A program made the translations under genes and the position numbers. Shown here one piece after another: positions 8,520 to 17,026 of a stretch of 32,995 bases of DNA; within the stretch, counting starts at the first letter, position 1; each line of letters starts with the position of its first letter. The DNA is from an uncultured Roseburia sp. (GTDB taxonomy: Bacteria > Bacillota > Clostridia > Lachnospirales > Lachnospiraceae). The notes under the pieces were generated by a model. That model was not told the origin of the DNA. It saw only the letters and a program-made list of their open reading frames with translations, and ran no database searches. Location of the stretch: NCBI GenBank assembly GCA_910577925.1, contig CAJTOI010000031.1, positions 1-32,995 of the forward strand. Reading direction: 5' to 3'.

Positions 8520-9738
8520 ATGAAGAGAAATGCAATATGTTTCATAGTGGCGGTCTGCATTCTGGGAACGGCATCCTGCAAAAAACCGGAATCAGAGCAG
8601 CCCGGTACACAGCAGGAGATACAAAAGAAGCCGACGGTGGAGCAGGACAACAGCGAAATTGCAGCGTATAACAGCGAAACTGCGGAGGATAACAGCGAAA
8701 CTGCGGAGGATAACAGCGAAATTGCGGAGGATGCGGGAATACAGCGCACGCGCATTGAAGAACAGACCTTTGAGGCAGAGATGAATCCGCTGGGAAAGAT
8801 TACATTCGTCTCTTATCAGCCGGACGCGGCGGCAGAGCCGCACGGGGATGTCCGTTTTGAGATTGAGCAGAACGGGCAGCTGCTTTGCGTGCTCGACGAT
8901 ATGACAGAGCAGAGGGAAGGCGCGAGAGAAGGGGAAGCGTTTGAGCAGGTGCAGGCAGTCTCGTTTCCGGATTACAACGGGGACGGTTATGAAGATATTA
9001 TCACAATCTGCACTTATCAGCCGGATGAGGGAGAACCGTATGACGAGGTGCGGATTTACGAGGGAAGCGCTGAGGGTGTGTTTGTGCTGCAGCGGGAATT
9101 ATCCTGGGAAGCCGGGGAGGCGCTGGCGGAAAAGAGCATCTCCGGGGTACTCGGATTCCTCGGGGCGGGCCGCGCAGAAAATCAGGCCGGGGAGCCGGTC
9201 ACGGGCACGGGCGATACCTGGCAGAAGGCGTATATCGAAAACATCGAGAGTAAGCGGGGCAAACAGATGAATGAAGGCTATGCGCTCATTTATCTGGACG
9301 ATGACGAGATACCGGAACTGGTGGAAATCGGAACCTGCGAGGCGGCAGGCTGCCGTGTGGTTCACTATCATGACGGAGCCGCCTATGAGGCACAGCTTTC
9401 CCGGCTGAACTTTACCTATATTGAAAAATCAGGACTGCTCTGCAACTCAGACGGGCACATGGATTTTTTATTACGATATTGTGTATTCTCTTGAAGACGG
9501 TATTTTAGCGCCGATTGCGACCGGTCTGTGGGGATGGCTTGACGAGTCAGTCTATGGCCGGTTTGATGAGTCGGAGAATCCGCTGTACGTCTATGAGTGG
9601 AACGGCGTGCGTATGGAACAGGCAGAATATGAAAACGAATTAAACAGCGTTTATGATACGTTAAAGATGCAGCAGGGATATGTATGGGACGAATGGTATA
9701 CCGAGGATGAAATGATAGAGCTGCTGCAGAAGATGTAA
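8520..9738 (+). pseudogene. Putative lipoprotein with VCBS/FG-GAP-like segment, split by a one-base frameshift
   Basis: Two overlapping frames encode one protein: 8520-9494 (324 residues) and a continuation ending at 9738. In frame one the sequence reads GHMD then FLLRYCVFS and stops; removing one T from the T6 run at 9464-9469 gives GHMDFYYDIVYSLEDG and continues to the end, about 405 residues in total. The N-terminus is a signal sequence followed by ASC (about residue 20), a weak lipobox. A Ser/Asn/Glu-rich linker encoded by four 21-bp repeats follows, then FPDYNGDGYEDIITI, a calcium-loop-like VCBS/FG-GAP element, and a second DDDEIPELVEIG segment. The protein was probably exported and anchored to the membrane; its function is unknown. 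GAGG precedes ATG 8520. The frameshift could be a real mutation, slippage-based expression, or a sequencing error. Confidence 0.75.
8649..8732 (+). repeat. Four tandem 21-bp repeats coding for a NSE(I/T)AED linker
   Basis: Four units of 21 bases begin with AACAGCGAAA at 8649, 8670, 8691 and 8712; units 2 and 3 are identical and units 1 and 4 differ at a few positions. They keep frame and encode a seven-residue repeat in the linker behind the signal peptide, so copy number can change without breaking the gene. Confidence 0.9.
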
Positions 9739-9750
9739 CTCATGGAGGAA

Positions 9751-9805
9751 AGGGACTGCCGCATTCACGTATAAAATCTTTGCGTGAATGCGGCAGTCCC
9801 TTTTT
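9751..9805. terminator. Intrinsic terminator with 19-bp perfect stem between convergent genes
   Basis: AGGGACTGCCGCATTCACG (9751-9769) pairs perfectly with 9783-9801 around a 13-base AT-rich loop and is followed by TTTTT on the + strand. It lies between the lipoprotein gene and the end of the CotH gene and, with TTT on the minus side too, may serve both. Confidence 0.9.
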
Positions 9806-9815
9806 GCGGTCCGCA

Positions 9816-12800
9816 TCAGGGCGCAGGGGAGATTTCCGCTTCGAAAACGGCGGTAATCTCATTCCCTTCTGCGAGGAGGGAAACAGTCAGCGTTTCCTGT
9901 TTGCAGGATATCCCGTTGACAATCCATTCTTTAAAAAAGTAGCCGTCTGCCGGGAGAGCGGTTACCGTCACCGGATAATCGGTAAAATAGCGGCCCGTCC
10001 AGCCGCCGTCTAAGTCCGGTCGGATGGAATTGAGCCGGACCAAACCTGCAGAGGGGTCGTTTGCCCGCAGCGTCACGTCGGTCAGTGTGCCGTTCAGAGA
10101 GAAAACTCCCGCCAGACAGGGATTGATATAGTCCGGCCGCTTCGCAAAATATTCTTCCCAGACAGCGGGATAGTCGATAAAGGACAGGCATTCCGCCATT
10201 TTTTCCCGCACCCGTTCCGGGGCAAAATTCTCATTTTCCAAATCCATAAAAGTTGTGACAAATTGCTGCCGGAAATCGGCATTTGCGAGCAAAGCCTTAA
10301 AAAAGGGCTCCTCGGTCTGCACGACAACGGCATTCGGCGGCGGATTCGTAAAGGAATTTGTCGCATAGCTGTTTGCGCCTCCGTAGGAGGACAGCGTGTA
10401 GTCCAAATCCGTCAGAGCGTACCGCCATCGATTGTCCGCATAGGGATTTGAGGGGTCCGCATCATTCGAGCGCCAGACCAGAGAATTTTTCCGCTCGCTG
10501 AAATCGTAATTGTTGCAGTAAATCTGTGTGCAGTAGTAGTCGATGTAGCTTTCGATATCTATTTTGGAGCAGATGTAATCATAATTTTCGGCAAGGCTCA
10601 GATCGTTGGAAGTAAGCCAGGCCTCCAGTCTGTTGTAAGCGTCGTAAATAGTTTCAGATCCGTCGAGCAGAGTGCCGTCCTTGACGATGGTGACATTGTC
10701 GGCGTTTACATGATAGTAGGCTTCCATATAAGAGGGGCTGAAGCGTTCCGTCAGATAATAGTGGCCCCAGAAATCCCCGTTTATAAACACCGCGCAGGGC
10801 GCATATTTTTGAGTGCCGATATTCCGATCCTGCACAAGGGAGGGAAGAAAATGGTTTGCAAAGCTGCCGCTCCTTAAAATAACGGATTTTTCCGGGATAT
10901 CGTCCTCAAAAAAAGAGTAGGTAAAACGGCTGCTGCCGTCATACTTTTTCCGGGCGTAGAGGCGCAGGCTTTTCTGAGTGCCGAGGCGCGAGGAACTTCC
11001 GTTGATGCGCAGACCCGTTTCCTGTGAAAAGACATAGTTCTTTTGAGCGTCAAAATAATCAAGGTGGGCGGCGCGTTCCCACAGGCTTCCGGTCTGCATG
11101 AAATTTGCGGAGGAATAGTCGTCGGGATTGCCCCCGGCGGCGACAAACGAATCATAATTACTGCCGGTCACGTAGATGCCGGTGTCCGGGTCAAACAGAG
11201 CGTCCGGTTCTAAAATCAGGGATATGACACTGCTGCTGTCATATGCACCGCTGTCACAGCCGATAAAGTAGGTCGCGGAGGCCGTCGGTGTGCTTACATT
11301 GGCCGCGTCAATTGCAACGGCCCGGATAACAACGGCGCTGCCTGCAGGAGAGGACGGAGCGTGTCTGCGGGGTTCGGTGACGGAGATCGGTCCGGTGTAG
11401 GGGATGGCATCTGCGCCGGGAAGGCTGCCGTCGGTCGTATAGTAGATAGTAAACCCTTCCGGGGACGTAAGTTTTAAAGAAAACGGCGCGTCGTAAAAAC
11501 CGCTTTCATGTGAAAATGCAACCGCATAGGAGTCCGCCGGCACATCGGCAGGGCGGATCAGAGCCGTACCTGCAGCGGCAAAGGAGGGACTGTCGGCGGC
11601 GGGATATTCCCGCCCCGTGTATGCGGCGAGCATTTCCGTGAGAAAGACAAAACGGCCGTCAAAAAAGGCGTCTGAATCGCCGTCGGAGACACCGGAAAAA
11701 TCCAGCCGGGACAGCGCGAGCAAACGGTTGTAAAGACCGTCGCAGAAATCCGGGTTTTCAAGCAGAGCCGCGAAAAGCGTATCCGCGGAACAGACAGCGG
11801 AAAACGGATTTTCTAAGGTGCCTGCGTTGGCCGAGGAGTCGAGAAGCGCCGCATCAAGTCCCGTAATCAGATAGCGCCATTTTCCGTCCGCACAGGGAAC
11901 GGTATCGTCAATCACTTCACTGCGCCATACAAGCGAATTGTCGTAAGGCGAGAAATTTGTATTGTTGAGATAGATCTGTACGGCATAACAGGTCAGCAGA
12001 CTTTCCATGTCAAGATTGCCGCAGAGAAACGAAAAGTGTTCTGTCATGCGAAGGTCGTGGGTGTTTGCGTAGGCAATCAGGGAACGGTAAGTCAGCCCGG
12101 AGTAAGCGCATCCGCTCTCCTGTGTCAGGTCGGAAAGCAGCGCGATATCTTCGGCATCCAGCGAATAGCGGGATGCGATATATGCGGTATCCGGGTATTC
12201 CGTCAGCAGATATTCCCCGTAGTATGCGCCGTTTATAAACAGGGAGCAGGCTGCCGCTTCGGGAAACGGAAGTCCGAGCGGAGCGAGCGCCTGCATCAGA
12301 CGGTATTCTTTTGTGCCGTTGTATTTGAGCAGGAGACGGTCGCGGTTTCCTTCGGAGAAGCCCGGAAAAAGGGAAAAAGCGGAATTGCCGTCGTAGACGG
12401 ACCGGGCATAGAGACGGAGATCGGGGCGGGAGAGGAGCGTCGCGGACGGGCTGACGCGGATGCCGACGGCCTGCGAGGCGACAGAGGAGCCCTGTTCATA
12501 AAAAAAGTCCGCCCGGCATTCGCGCTCGGCCGCGCGTCCGGTCAGCGCCGCATTTTCGGGCAGGAAAATGCCGTCCTCTCCGTACAGGGAATCTTTGGGG
12601 ACAGACAGGGAGAGCACCTGTGCAGACGGCAGACTGCCGGAGGAGGCCAGCGTGTCGTAGGAATAGGCGGGGGCCGCGGCCGTTTCGGCGGAAAAAGCAG
12701 CCGCATCGAAGGCGGGCACGGGCGCGCCGGTTTCATTGGAACGCTCCGGGGTTGCGGTGGAGATCATCCAGGAGCCGTTCAGACGGGCATAGACGGTGTT

Positions 12801-13304
12801 GTATCTTAAGGCGGGAACTTCCGCAAAGTCCATTGTTCTGCCGTTGGGACGGCGCAGATAAAGCGTCTCCCCGTTTTTTGAGAGGGAAAAGGGGAGGGAC
12901 AGATAACCGCAGGAATCCGTGTCTACGAGCTTTGCGGCGCAGGTTTCCTCGACTGCCGCGGCCATTTCGGCGGTGGCATCTTCGGCGGGAAATAAAAGCA
13001 GATAGGCGCCGCCCGCTAAGGTGATGTCCCCGAACAGAAAGATATCGTCATCTTCGCTGCCGGTGCACAGGGTAAAACCGGACAGGCAGACAGACCGGGA
13101 AGATGTGTTGTACAGCTCGATATAGTCGCAGTCTGTCGTCATAAGATCGGTGTAAACGGAAAAATTGTTGGTACAGACCTCGTTAATCTGAACGGAGGGC
13201 CGGCCGGAGGCGTAATGCGTGAGGAAAATCACAAAACCTGCGGTCAGCAGCATAAGAGGAATCACGGCAAAGGAAAGGCGGAACGGAGTTGTTTTTTCGG
13301 GCAT
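9816..13304 (-). CDS. Giant CotH-kinase family surface protein: lamin-tail domain plus two CotH modules
   Basis: The 1162-residue protein has one N-terminal membrane helix (about 9-30) and then an extracellular chain: a lamin-tail-like domain (about 36-185), a first CotH-type module (about 250-560), a chitobiase-like C-terminal domain (about 606-683, with FTIYYTTDGSLPG), a second CotH module (about 690-1060), and a C-terminal beta repeat (about 1085-1155, DGYFFKEWIVNG). CotH proteins are atypical kinases that phosphorylate spore-coat or secreted proteins. The second module keeps NNYDF (931-935) and LTDLDY (964-969); the first reads NNTNF and ITGLDA at the same places, so conserved acids are lost and it may be a pseudokinase. 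I start at ATG 13304, seven bases after AAGGAG, instead of a start overlapping the upstream gene. It is the last gene of the tyrS-VTC-DUF4956-CotH run. Confidence 0.85.
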   Translation of the reverse strand: MPEKTTPFRLSFAVIPLMLLTAGFVIFLTHYASGRPSVQINEVCTNNFSVYTDLMTTDCDYIELYNTSSRSVCLSGFTLCTGSEDDDIFLFGDITLAGGAYLLLFPAEDATAEMAAAVEETCAAKLVDTDSCGYLSLPFSLSKNGETLYLRRPNGRTMDFAEVPALRYNTVYARLNGSWMISTATPERSNETGAPVPAFDAAAFSAETAAAPAYSYDTLASSGSLPSAQVLSLSVPKDSLYGEDGIFLPENAALTGRAAERECRADFFYEQGSSVASQAVGIRVSPSATLLSRPDLRLYARSVYDGNSAFSLFPGFSEGNRDRLLLKYNGTKEYRLMQALAPLGLPFPEAAACSLFINGAYYGEYLLTEYPDTAYIASRYSLDAEDIALLSDLTQESGCAYSGLTYRSLIAYANTHDLRMTEHFSFLCGNLDMESLLTCYAVQIYLNNTNFSPYDNSLVWRSEVIDDTVPCADGKWRYLITGLDAALLDSSANAGTLENPFSAVCSADTLFAALLENPDFCDGLYNRLLALSRLDFSGVSDGDSDAFFDGRFVFLTEMLAAYTGREYPAADSPSFAAAGTALIRPADVPADSYAVAFSHESGFYDAPFSLKLTSPEGFTIYYTTDGSLPGADAIPYTGPISVTEPRRHAPSSPAGSAVVIRAVAIDAANVSTPTASATYFIGCDSGAYDSSSVISLILEPDALFDPDTGIYVTGSNYDSFVAAGGNPDDYSSANFMQTGSLWERAAHLDYFDAQKNYVFSQETGLRINGSSSRLGTQKSLRLYARKKYDGSSRFTYSFFEDDIPEKSVILRSGSFANHFLPSLVQDRNIGTQKYAPCAVFINGDFWGHYYLTERFSPSYMEAYYHVNADNVTIVKDGTLLDGSETIYDAYNRLEAWLTSNDLSLAENYDYICSKIDIESYIDYYCTQIYCNNYDFSERKNSLVWRSNDADPSNPYADNRWRYALTDLDYTLSSYGGANSYATNSFTNPPPNAVVVQTEEPFFKALLANADFRQQFVTTFMDLENENFAPERVREKMAECLSFIDYPAVWEEYFAKRPDYINPCLAGVFSLNGTLTDVTLRANDPSAGLVRLNSIRPDLDGGWTGRYFTDYPVTVTALPADGYFFKEWIVNGISCKQETLTVSLLAEGNEITAVFEAEISPAP

Positions 13305-13314
13305 AGGCAGCTCC

Positions 13315-13986
13315 TTAAAGACGGGTTTCCCCGTCATGTGAAAGAATCGATACACTGGTGACGTGCGGCAGCGCGTGAAGCGCATCTAACAGATCGGTCT
13401 CTTTTTCGCATTTGACGGAAATGATAAGATCCATTCCCTGCGCGGTCAGATTTCTGGATTTTACCCGGCATGTTCTGCCGTATTTTTTTACGATGACCTC
13501 GATCTCGGAAAAAGCGGCAGTGTCGGCGCTGTTGATAACCAAAAGCTTTGCCGTTCTCGGGCCGGGGACGAGTTCAAGGACAAAGAGCAGCAGGGTGACA
13601 AGCAGCGAGGTAATCAGCGCAATTTCATAGAGGCCCGCGCCGCAGATAATGCCGACACTGATTGACCAGAACAGAAATACCAGATCCATGGAATCCTTGA
13701 TGGCATTGCGGAAGCGGACGATTGACAGAGCGCCCACCATACCGAGGGAGATGACGAGATTCGACTGCATTGCGAGCACGATGGAAGCCGTGATAACCGA
13801 CAGCAGGGCCACGGATTTGTTAAAGCTTTTGGAATAAAATTCGTTTGTAGCGCACAGGCGGTAGATAAAGAATATATACAATGCAAGAACTACCGTAAGC
13901 GTCAGTGCGATGAAAATGCGTGTCAGAGTCAGGTCCGAAGAAAAATTCTCAAGGACGGAGTTTTTAATGATATCTTTTGTGCTCAT
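13315..13986 (-). CDS. DUF4956 membrane protein
   Basis: The 223-residue protein has about four membrane helices (roughly 22-44, 59-84, 100-120, 122-140) followed by a soluble C-terminal domain of about 80 residues. The strongly conserved DUF4956 segment is visible: SLGMVGALSIVRFRNAIKDSMDLVFLF between helices 2 and 3. The family has no proven biochemical role; it is regularly encoded between a VTC-domain protein and a CotH-family protein, as here, which suggests a membrane partner in polyphosphate or surface-phosphorylation biology (inference from context). AGGAGG precedes ATG 13986; the gap to the VTC gene is 17 bases and to the CotH gene 10 bases, so the three are translated from one transcript. 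Confidence 0.88.
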   Translation of the reverse strand: MSTKDIIKNSVLENFSSDLTLTRIFIALTLTVVLALYIFFIYRLCATNEFYSKSFNKSVALLSVITASIVLAMQSNLVISLGMVGALSIVRFRNAIKDSMDLVFLFWSISVGIICGAGLYEIALITSLLVTLLLFVLELVPGPRTAKLLVINSADTAAFSEIEVIVKKYGRTCRVKSRNLTAQGMDLIISVKCEKETDLLDALHALPHVTSVSILSHDGETRL

Positions 13987-14003
13987 AGGAAATCAGCCTC
14001 CTG

Positions 14004-14699
14004 TCATGAAAGGGGTGCCCGAGCGCCGCAGGCCATGCGGCACAAGGCGTATTTGGAACAGGATGTTTTTGTCAGGGAACCGAGATTTAACGTATGAAAA
14101 ATGAAATCCGGCAGCAGTTCGTCGTACTTTACTTCGAGAATATGATGTCCCGCGGGCATCGCAGGAATTTTCGGCAGCGCATCCGCAAAAAATCCGCAAA
14201 ACCGTACAGACCCCGAAACATTGCGGTCAAACGTGATGCGCACGTTTCCGACCGGATAAACAAAAGCGGTCCGCTCATACTCGACGATAACCGCGGGGGA
14301 TAAAAGCGGCGCGGATTCGCTGCGGACAGCCCGCACGAGGGCTCCACCGCCGCCTTTGGCGCAGGGAAACAATTCCCCGCACAGAAGGCCGTCGGCCTCC
14401 GCGCGGGTCAGAGCAGCGGAGGTCTTGCGGGTCAGGTTGTTTCGCTTTTCCTTCACTTCGAAGCGAATCAGCGCGTCGGAGGTATTGTAGATGCGCATCC
14501 GGTATTTTCTGCGGAGATTCACTCCGTCAAGGTTTTCGTGAAAACAGCGGTTGTCCGGCGTATCGAAGTACAGACTGCGGATCTGGTAGCATGCGCCGGT
14601 CTGGTGGGCGTCATGCGGCAGAATGGCCGAAAGTCGATGCCGCAGAATTTCCAGCTCGAAATCGGAGCAGATAAATTTCAGTTCTCTTCGGTACTGCAT
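14004..14699 (-). CDS. VTC-domain protein (polyphosphate polymerase-like)
   Basis: The 231-residue protein matches the VTC catalytic-tunnel domain of yeast Vtc4. Basic and acidic tunnel motifs appear in the expected order: RRELKF (4-9), IRSLYFDT, RKYRMRIY, FEVKEKRN, VEYERTAF, RITFDRNV and HHILEVKYDELLP near the C-terminus. In yeast this domain polymerises ATP gamma-phosphate into polyphosphate; bacterial homologues paired with DUF4956 and CotH have not been clearly assigned. It has no signal peptide or membrane segment and should sit in the cytoplasm, probably against the DUF4956 protein. AGGAG precedes ATG 14699 by six bases. It lies only 27 bases after tyrS with no terminator in between. 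Confidence 0.85.
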   Translation of the reverse strand: MQYRRELKFICSDFELEILRHRLSAILPHDAHQTGACYQIRSLYFDTPDNRCFHENLDGVNLRRKYRMRIYNTSDALIRFEVKEKRNNLTRKTSAALTRAEADGLLCGELFPCAKGGGGALVRAVRSESAPLLSPAVIVEYERTAFVYPVGNVRITFDRNVSGSVRFCGFFADALPKIPAMPAGHHILEVKYDELLPDFIFHTLNLGSLTKTSCSKYALCRMACGARAPLS

Positions 14700-14726
14700 A
14701 AAAGTCTCCTGTTTCTCGGGGACGGC

Positions 14727-15953
14727 CTATTTGAATATGACCTTTACAAACTTCTTTTTACCGCGTTTGACGACAACGCCGTCGCCTGCAAAAAATGCGG
14801 CATTGTAGGTGGTTTTCGTGTCGGTGACCTTCTCGTCGCCTACGGAAACGCCGCCCTGTTCTACTGCTCTGCGGGCGTCGGAACGCGTCTTGTCGAGACC
14901 GGCGCGCACCAGCACGGCCATGATATCCATGTCACGCTCCGCAAAGTCGGCCGAAGAAAGCTCCACCGTAGGCATGTTGGAGGCGTCTCCGCCGCCGGCA
15001 AACAGCGCGTGGGAGGCCTCCTTTGCCTTTGCGGCCTCCTCCTCGCCGTGTACAAGCTTTGTGAGCTCGAAGGCTAAGATTTCTTTTGCCTGATTGAGCT
15101 GCGCGCCCTCCCAGCTCTCCATTGCGTCGATTTCCTCTAACGGGAGAAACGTCAGCATCCGAATGCAGTTTAAGACATCGGAATCCGCCACATTGCGCCA
15201 GTACTGGAAGAAGTCGAACGGAGAGGTCTTGTCCGGGTCAAGCCATACCGCGCCGGACTGTGTTTTCCCCATTTTCTTTCCCTCTGAGTTTAAGAGGAGG
15301 TTGATGGTCATCGCGTAGGCGTCCTTGCCGAGCTTGCGGCGGATGAGTTCCGTGCCGCCGAGCATGTTGCTCCACTGGTCGTCGCCGCCGAATTCCATAT
15401 TGCAGCCGTATTTCTGGTATAAAATGTAGAAATCGTAGCTCTGCATAATCATGTAGTTAAACTCCAGGAAGCTTAAGCCTTTTTCCATGCGCTGTTTGTA
15501 GCATTCGGCGGTCAGCATCCGATTGACGGAAAAGTGCGCGCCGACTTCCCGGAGCACGTCAATGTAATTCAGATCCATCAGCCAGTCGGCATTGTTTAAG
15601 ATCAGGGCCTTGTCGTCGGAAAAATCAATAAAACGGCTCATCTGTTTTTTGAAACAGTCGCAGTTGTGCTGAATGGTGTCCGGTGTCATCATCTGGCGCA
15701 TGTCGGTGCGGCCGGACGGGTCGCCGATCATGGCGGTGCCGCCGCCGATTAAGGCGATGGGCTTGTTCCCTGCCATCTGGAGACGCTTCATCAGGCAGAG
15801 AGCCATGAAGTGTCCTACATGGAGGCTGTCCGCGGTCGGGTCAAAGCCGATGTAGAAAGTGGCTTTTCCGTTGTTGATTAAGTTCTTGATTTCCTCTTCG
15901 TCTGTCACCTGGGCGATCAGGCCGCGGGCAACTAATTCGTCATATAATGTCAT
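14727..15953 (-). CDS. tyrS: Tyrosine--tRNA ligase
   Basis: The 408-residue protein is a complete bacterial class I TyrRS. HVGH (45-48) is the HIGH signature, KMGKT (227-231) is the KMSKS loop, GFDPTADSLH and the NYMIMQSYD / GGDDQWSN stretches form the tyrosine pocket, and an S4 RNA-binding domain fills the C-terminus (about 340-405). It charges tRNA-Tyr with tyrosine in the cytoplasm. KMGKT in place of KMSKS is found in one TyrRS clade (TyrZ-like). The ATG at 15953 follows AAAGGA. Expression is controlled by the T-box leader upstream. The stop is 27 bases before the VTC gene on the same strand with only a ribosome site between them. Confidence 0.96.
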   Translation of the reverse strand: MTLYDELVARGLIAQVTDEEEIKNLINNGKATFYIGFDPTADSLHVGHFMALCLMKRLQMAGNKPIALIGGGTAMIGDPSGRTDMRQMMTPDTIQHNCDCFKKQMSRFIDFSDDKALILNNADWLMDLNYIDVLREVGAHFSVNRMLTAECYKQRMEKGLSFLEFNYMIMQSYDFYILYQKYGCNMEFGGDDQWSNMLGGTELIRRKLGKDAYAMTINLLLNSEGKKMGKTQSGAVWLDPDKTSPFDFFQYWRNVADSDVLNCIRMLTFLPLEEIDAMESWEGAQLNQAKEILAFELTKLVHGEEEAAKAKEASHALFAGGGDASNMPTVELSSADFAERDMDIMAVLVRAGLDKTRSDARRAVEQGGVSVGDEKVTDTKTTYNAAFFAGDGVVVKRGKKKFVKVIFK

Positions 15954-16335
15954 GCTGTAATTCCTTTCTTTTGATCATTGTATTTGCTGTCTTATAGGGG
16001 ACGCCTGCGCGGCGGCTTTTCGGATAAGACAAAAACCCCCGTCCCGGAAAAGGACGAGGGTATCCGACTCGTGTTACCACCTTTTTTTGCAGTCAGCTCG
16101 CACTGCCTGCCTCTGTGAGTGTCCGACAACACTCAGACGCATGTAACGGGCGTCACTCCGTTGCAGCCTACTGACGGAAACCGCACGGCAGAGCCGTTTG
16201 AAAACCGCGTGTTCGGTGCAAAGCTCAGGGATGTATTCAAAGGAAGGTTCCTGTGCGCCTCTCATCGGCCGGCTGCTTTCTGTTCATTCCGCTTTCTTTT
16301 ACTTTTTCCCGTCAAAGCCTGTGGTTGTTTGAATT
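15954..16335 (-). promoter_or_regulatory. T-box riboswitch leader of tyrS, tyrosine specifier
   Basis: The ~380-base leader has the parts of a T-box. The conserved T-box AAGGTGGTAACACGAG lies at 16083-16068 (minus strand) and its bulge UGGU (16079-16076) matches an acceptor end with discriminator A, as in tRNA-Tyr. A probable specifier loop reads GAAUACAUCC (16238-16229) with UAC, a Tyr codon, at 16235-16233. The terminator hairpin is at 16060-16031. Uncharged tRNA-Tyr should pair at both places, stabilise the antiterminator and switch on tyrS. The specifier position is by eye, not by folding. Confidence 0.85.
16026..16060 (-). terminator. T-box terminator hairpin in front of tyrS
   Basis: On the minus strand CCCTCGTCC is followed by TTTTCC, then GGGACGGGGG and TTTTTG; the stem has one G-U pair. 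The 5' arm overlaps the antiterminator partner downstream of the T-box sequence. Confidence 0.85.
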
Positions 16336-16341
16336 AACGAC

Positions 16342-16371
16342 ATTATAGCCGGGGGAATCGGGATTTGTCAA
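16342..16371 (-). promoter_or_regulatory. Strong sigma-A promoter of the tyrS leader
   Basis: TTGACA (16371-16366) and TATAAT (16347-16342) on the minus strand are both perfect consensus with an 18-base spacer, placing the transcript start near 16335. Confidence 0.85.
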
Positions 16372-16452
16372 GGAATATTTGGCACACGGCGTATATAATC
16401 CAAAAAATTCCGGATACTAATGTTACATTATATATAGAAATGAGGTAAAATT

Positions 16453-16911
16453 ATGGTATTGACAGAAAAAGAGACTGCGGCAATCAAGGATCTGCAGACC
16501 CAGGAACAGACCTGTATCGAGAAATACGGAAGATACGGTAAAGAGGCAAAAGACCCGGTACTCGTAAATCTTTTTTCCGATTTGCAGAAGGAAGAGAAGG
16601 AGCATTACGATTCCCTCGGGCAGGTGTTAAGCGGCACGGTTCCGTCCTGCAACTGCAACGACAGCAAAGGAAAAGAATATCAGCCGAAGGCAACATACGG
16701 TGCAAACATCAATTCGGAGGACAAAAAACTCGACTGTTTTCTTGCGACCGACTGTATCGGAACCGAGAAACTGGTTTCCTCTGAGTACAACAGTGATGTC
16801 TTTGTATTCGGGGACCCGGGCGTGCGGAAGCTGCTGGCCGATATCCAGGTGGAAGAGCAGAACCATGCGGAGATGCTTTACAAATACAAAACGGTAAACG
16901 GAATGTCGTAA
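16453..16911 (+). CDS. Coat_F / ferritin-like spore-coat protein
   Basis: The 152-residue protein has two helical hairpins each ending in an ExxH motif: E48-K-E-H51 and E135-Q-N-H138. This is the pattern of ferritin-like spore-coat proteins in Clostridia (Coat_F family and relatives). A cysteine-rich loop (CNCND, 66-70) joins the two halves. There is no signal peptide, as expected for a coat protein made in the mother cell. Whether it binds metal is not known. GAGG precedes ATG 16453. It stands alone, divergent from tyrS, and is closed by a terminator at 16919. I did not find a convincing sporulation-sigma promoter. It could instead be a rubrerythrin-like stress protein without the rubredoxin domain. 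Confidence 0.65.
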   Translation: MVLTEKETAAIKDLQTQEQTCIEKYGRYGKEAKDPVLVNLFSDLQKEEKEHYDSLGQVLSGTVPSCNCNDSKGKEYQPKATYGANINSEDKKLDCFLATDCIGTEKLVSSEYNSDVFVFGDPGVRKLLADIQVEEQNHAEMLYKYKTVNGMS

Positions 16912-16918
16912 AACCGGG

Positions 16919-16955
16919 GTGCTATATGGAGCGAAAGCCGTATAGCACTTTTTTT
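16919..16955 (+). terminator. Intrinsic terminator after the coat-protein gene
   Basis: GTGCTATATGG (16919-16929) pairs with CCGTATAGCAC (16938-16948) around a GCGAAAG-type loop, with one mismatched or G-U position, followed by seven T. Confidence 0.9.
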
Positions 16956-17026
16956 GAGACCATTTGCACCGGCTATGCATCTAATCTATGTAAAAAGAAA
17001 ACATGCCGGCCGGCAGAAAGGATACT

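Noticed and set aside
8649..8732. CRISPR-like repeated 21-mers
   Set aside because: The units are directly adjacent with no spacers and keep coding frame.
12036..12809. Open frame of 257 codons on the + strand
   Set aside because: It is antisense to the CotH gene, is Gly/Arg/Val-rich with no domain sense, and has no ribosome site; the CotH frame shows real domains.
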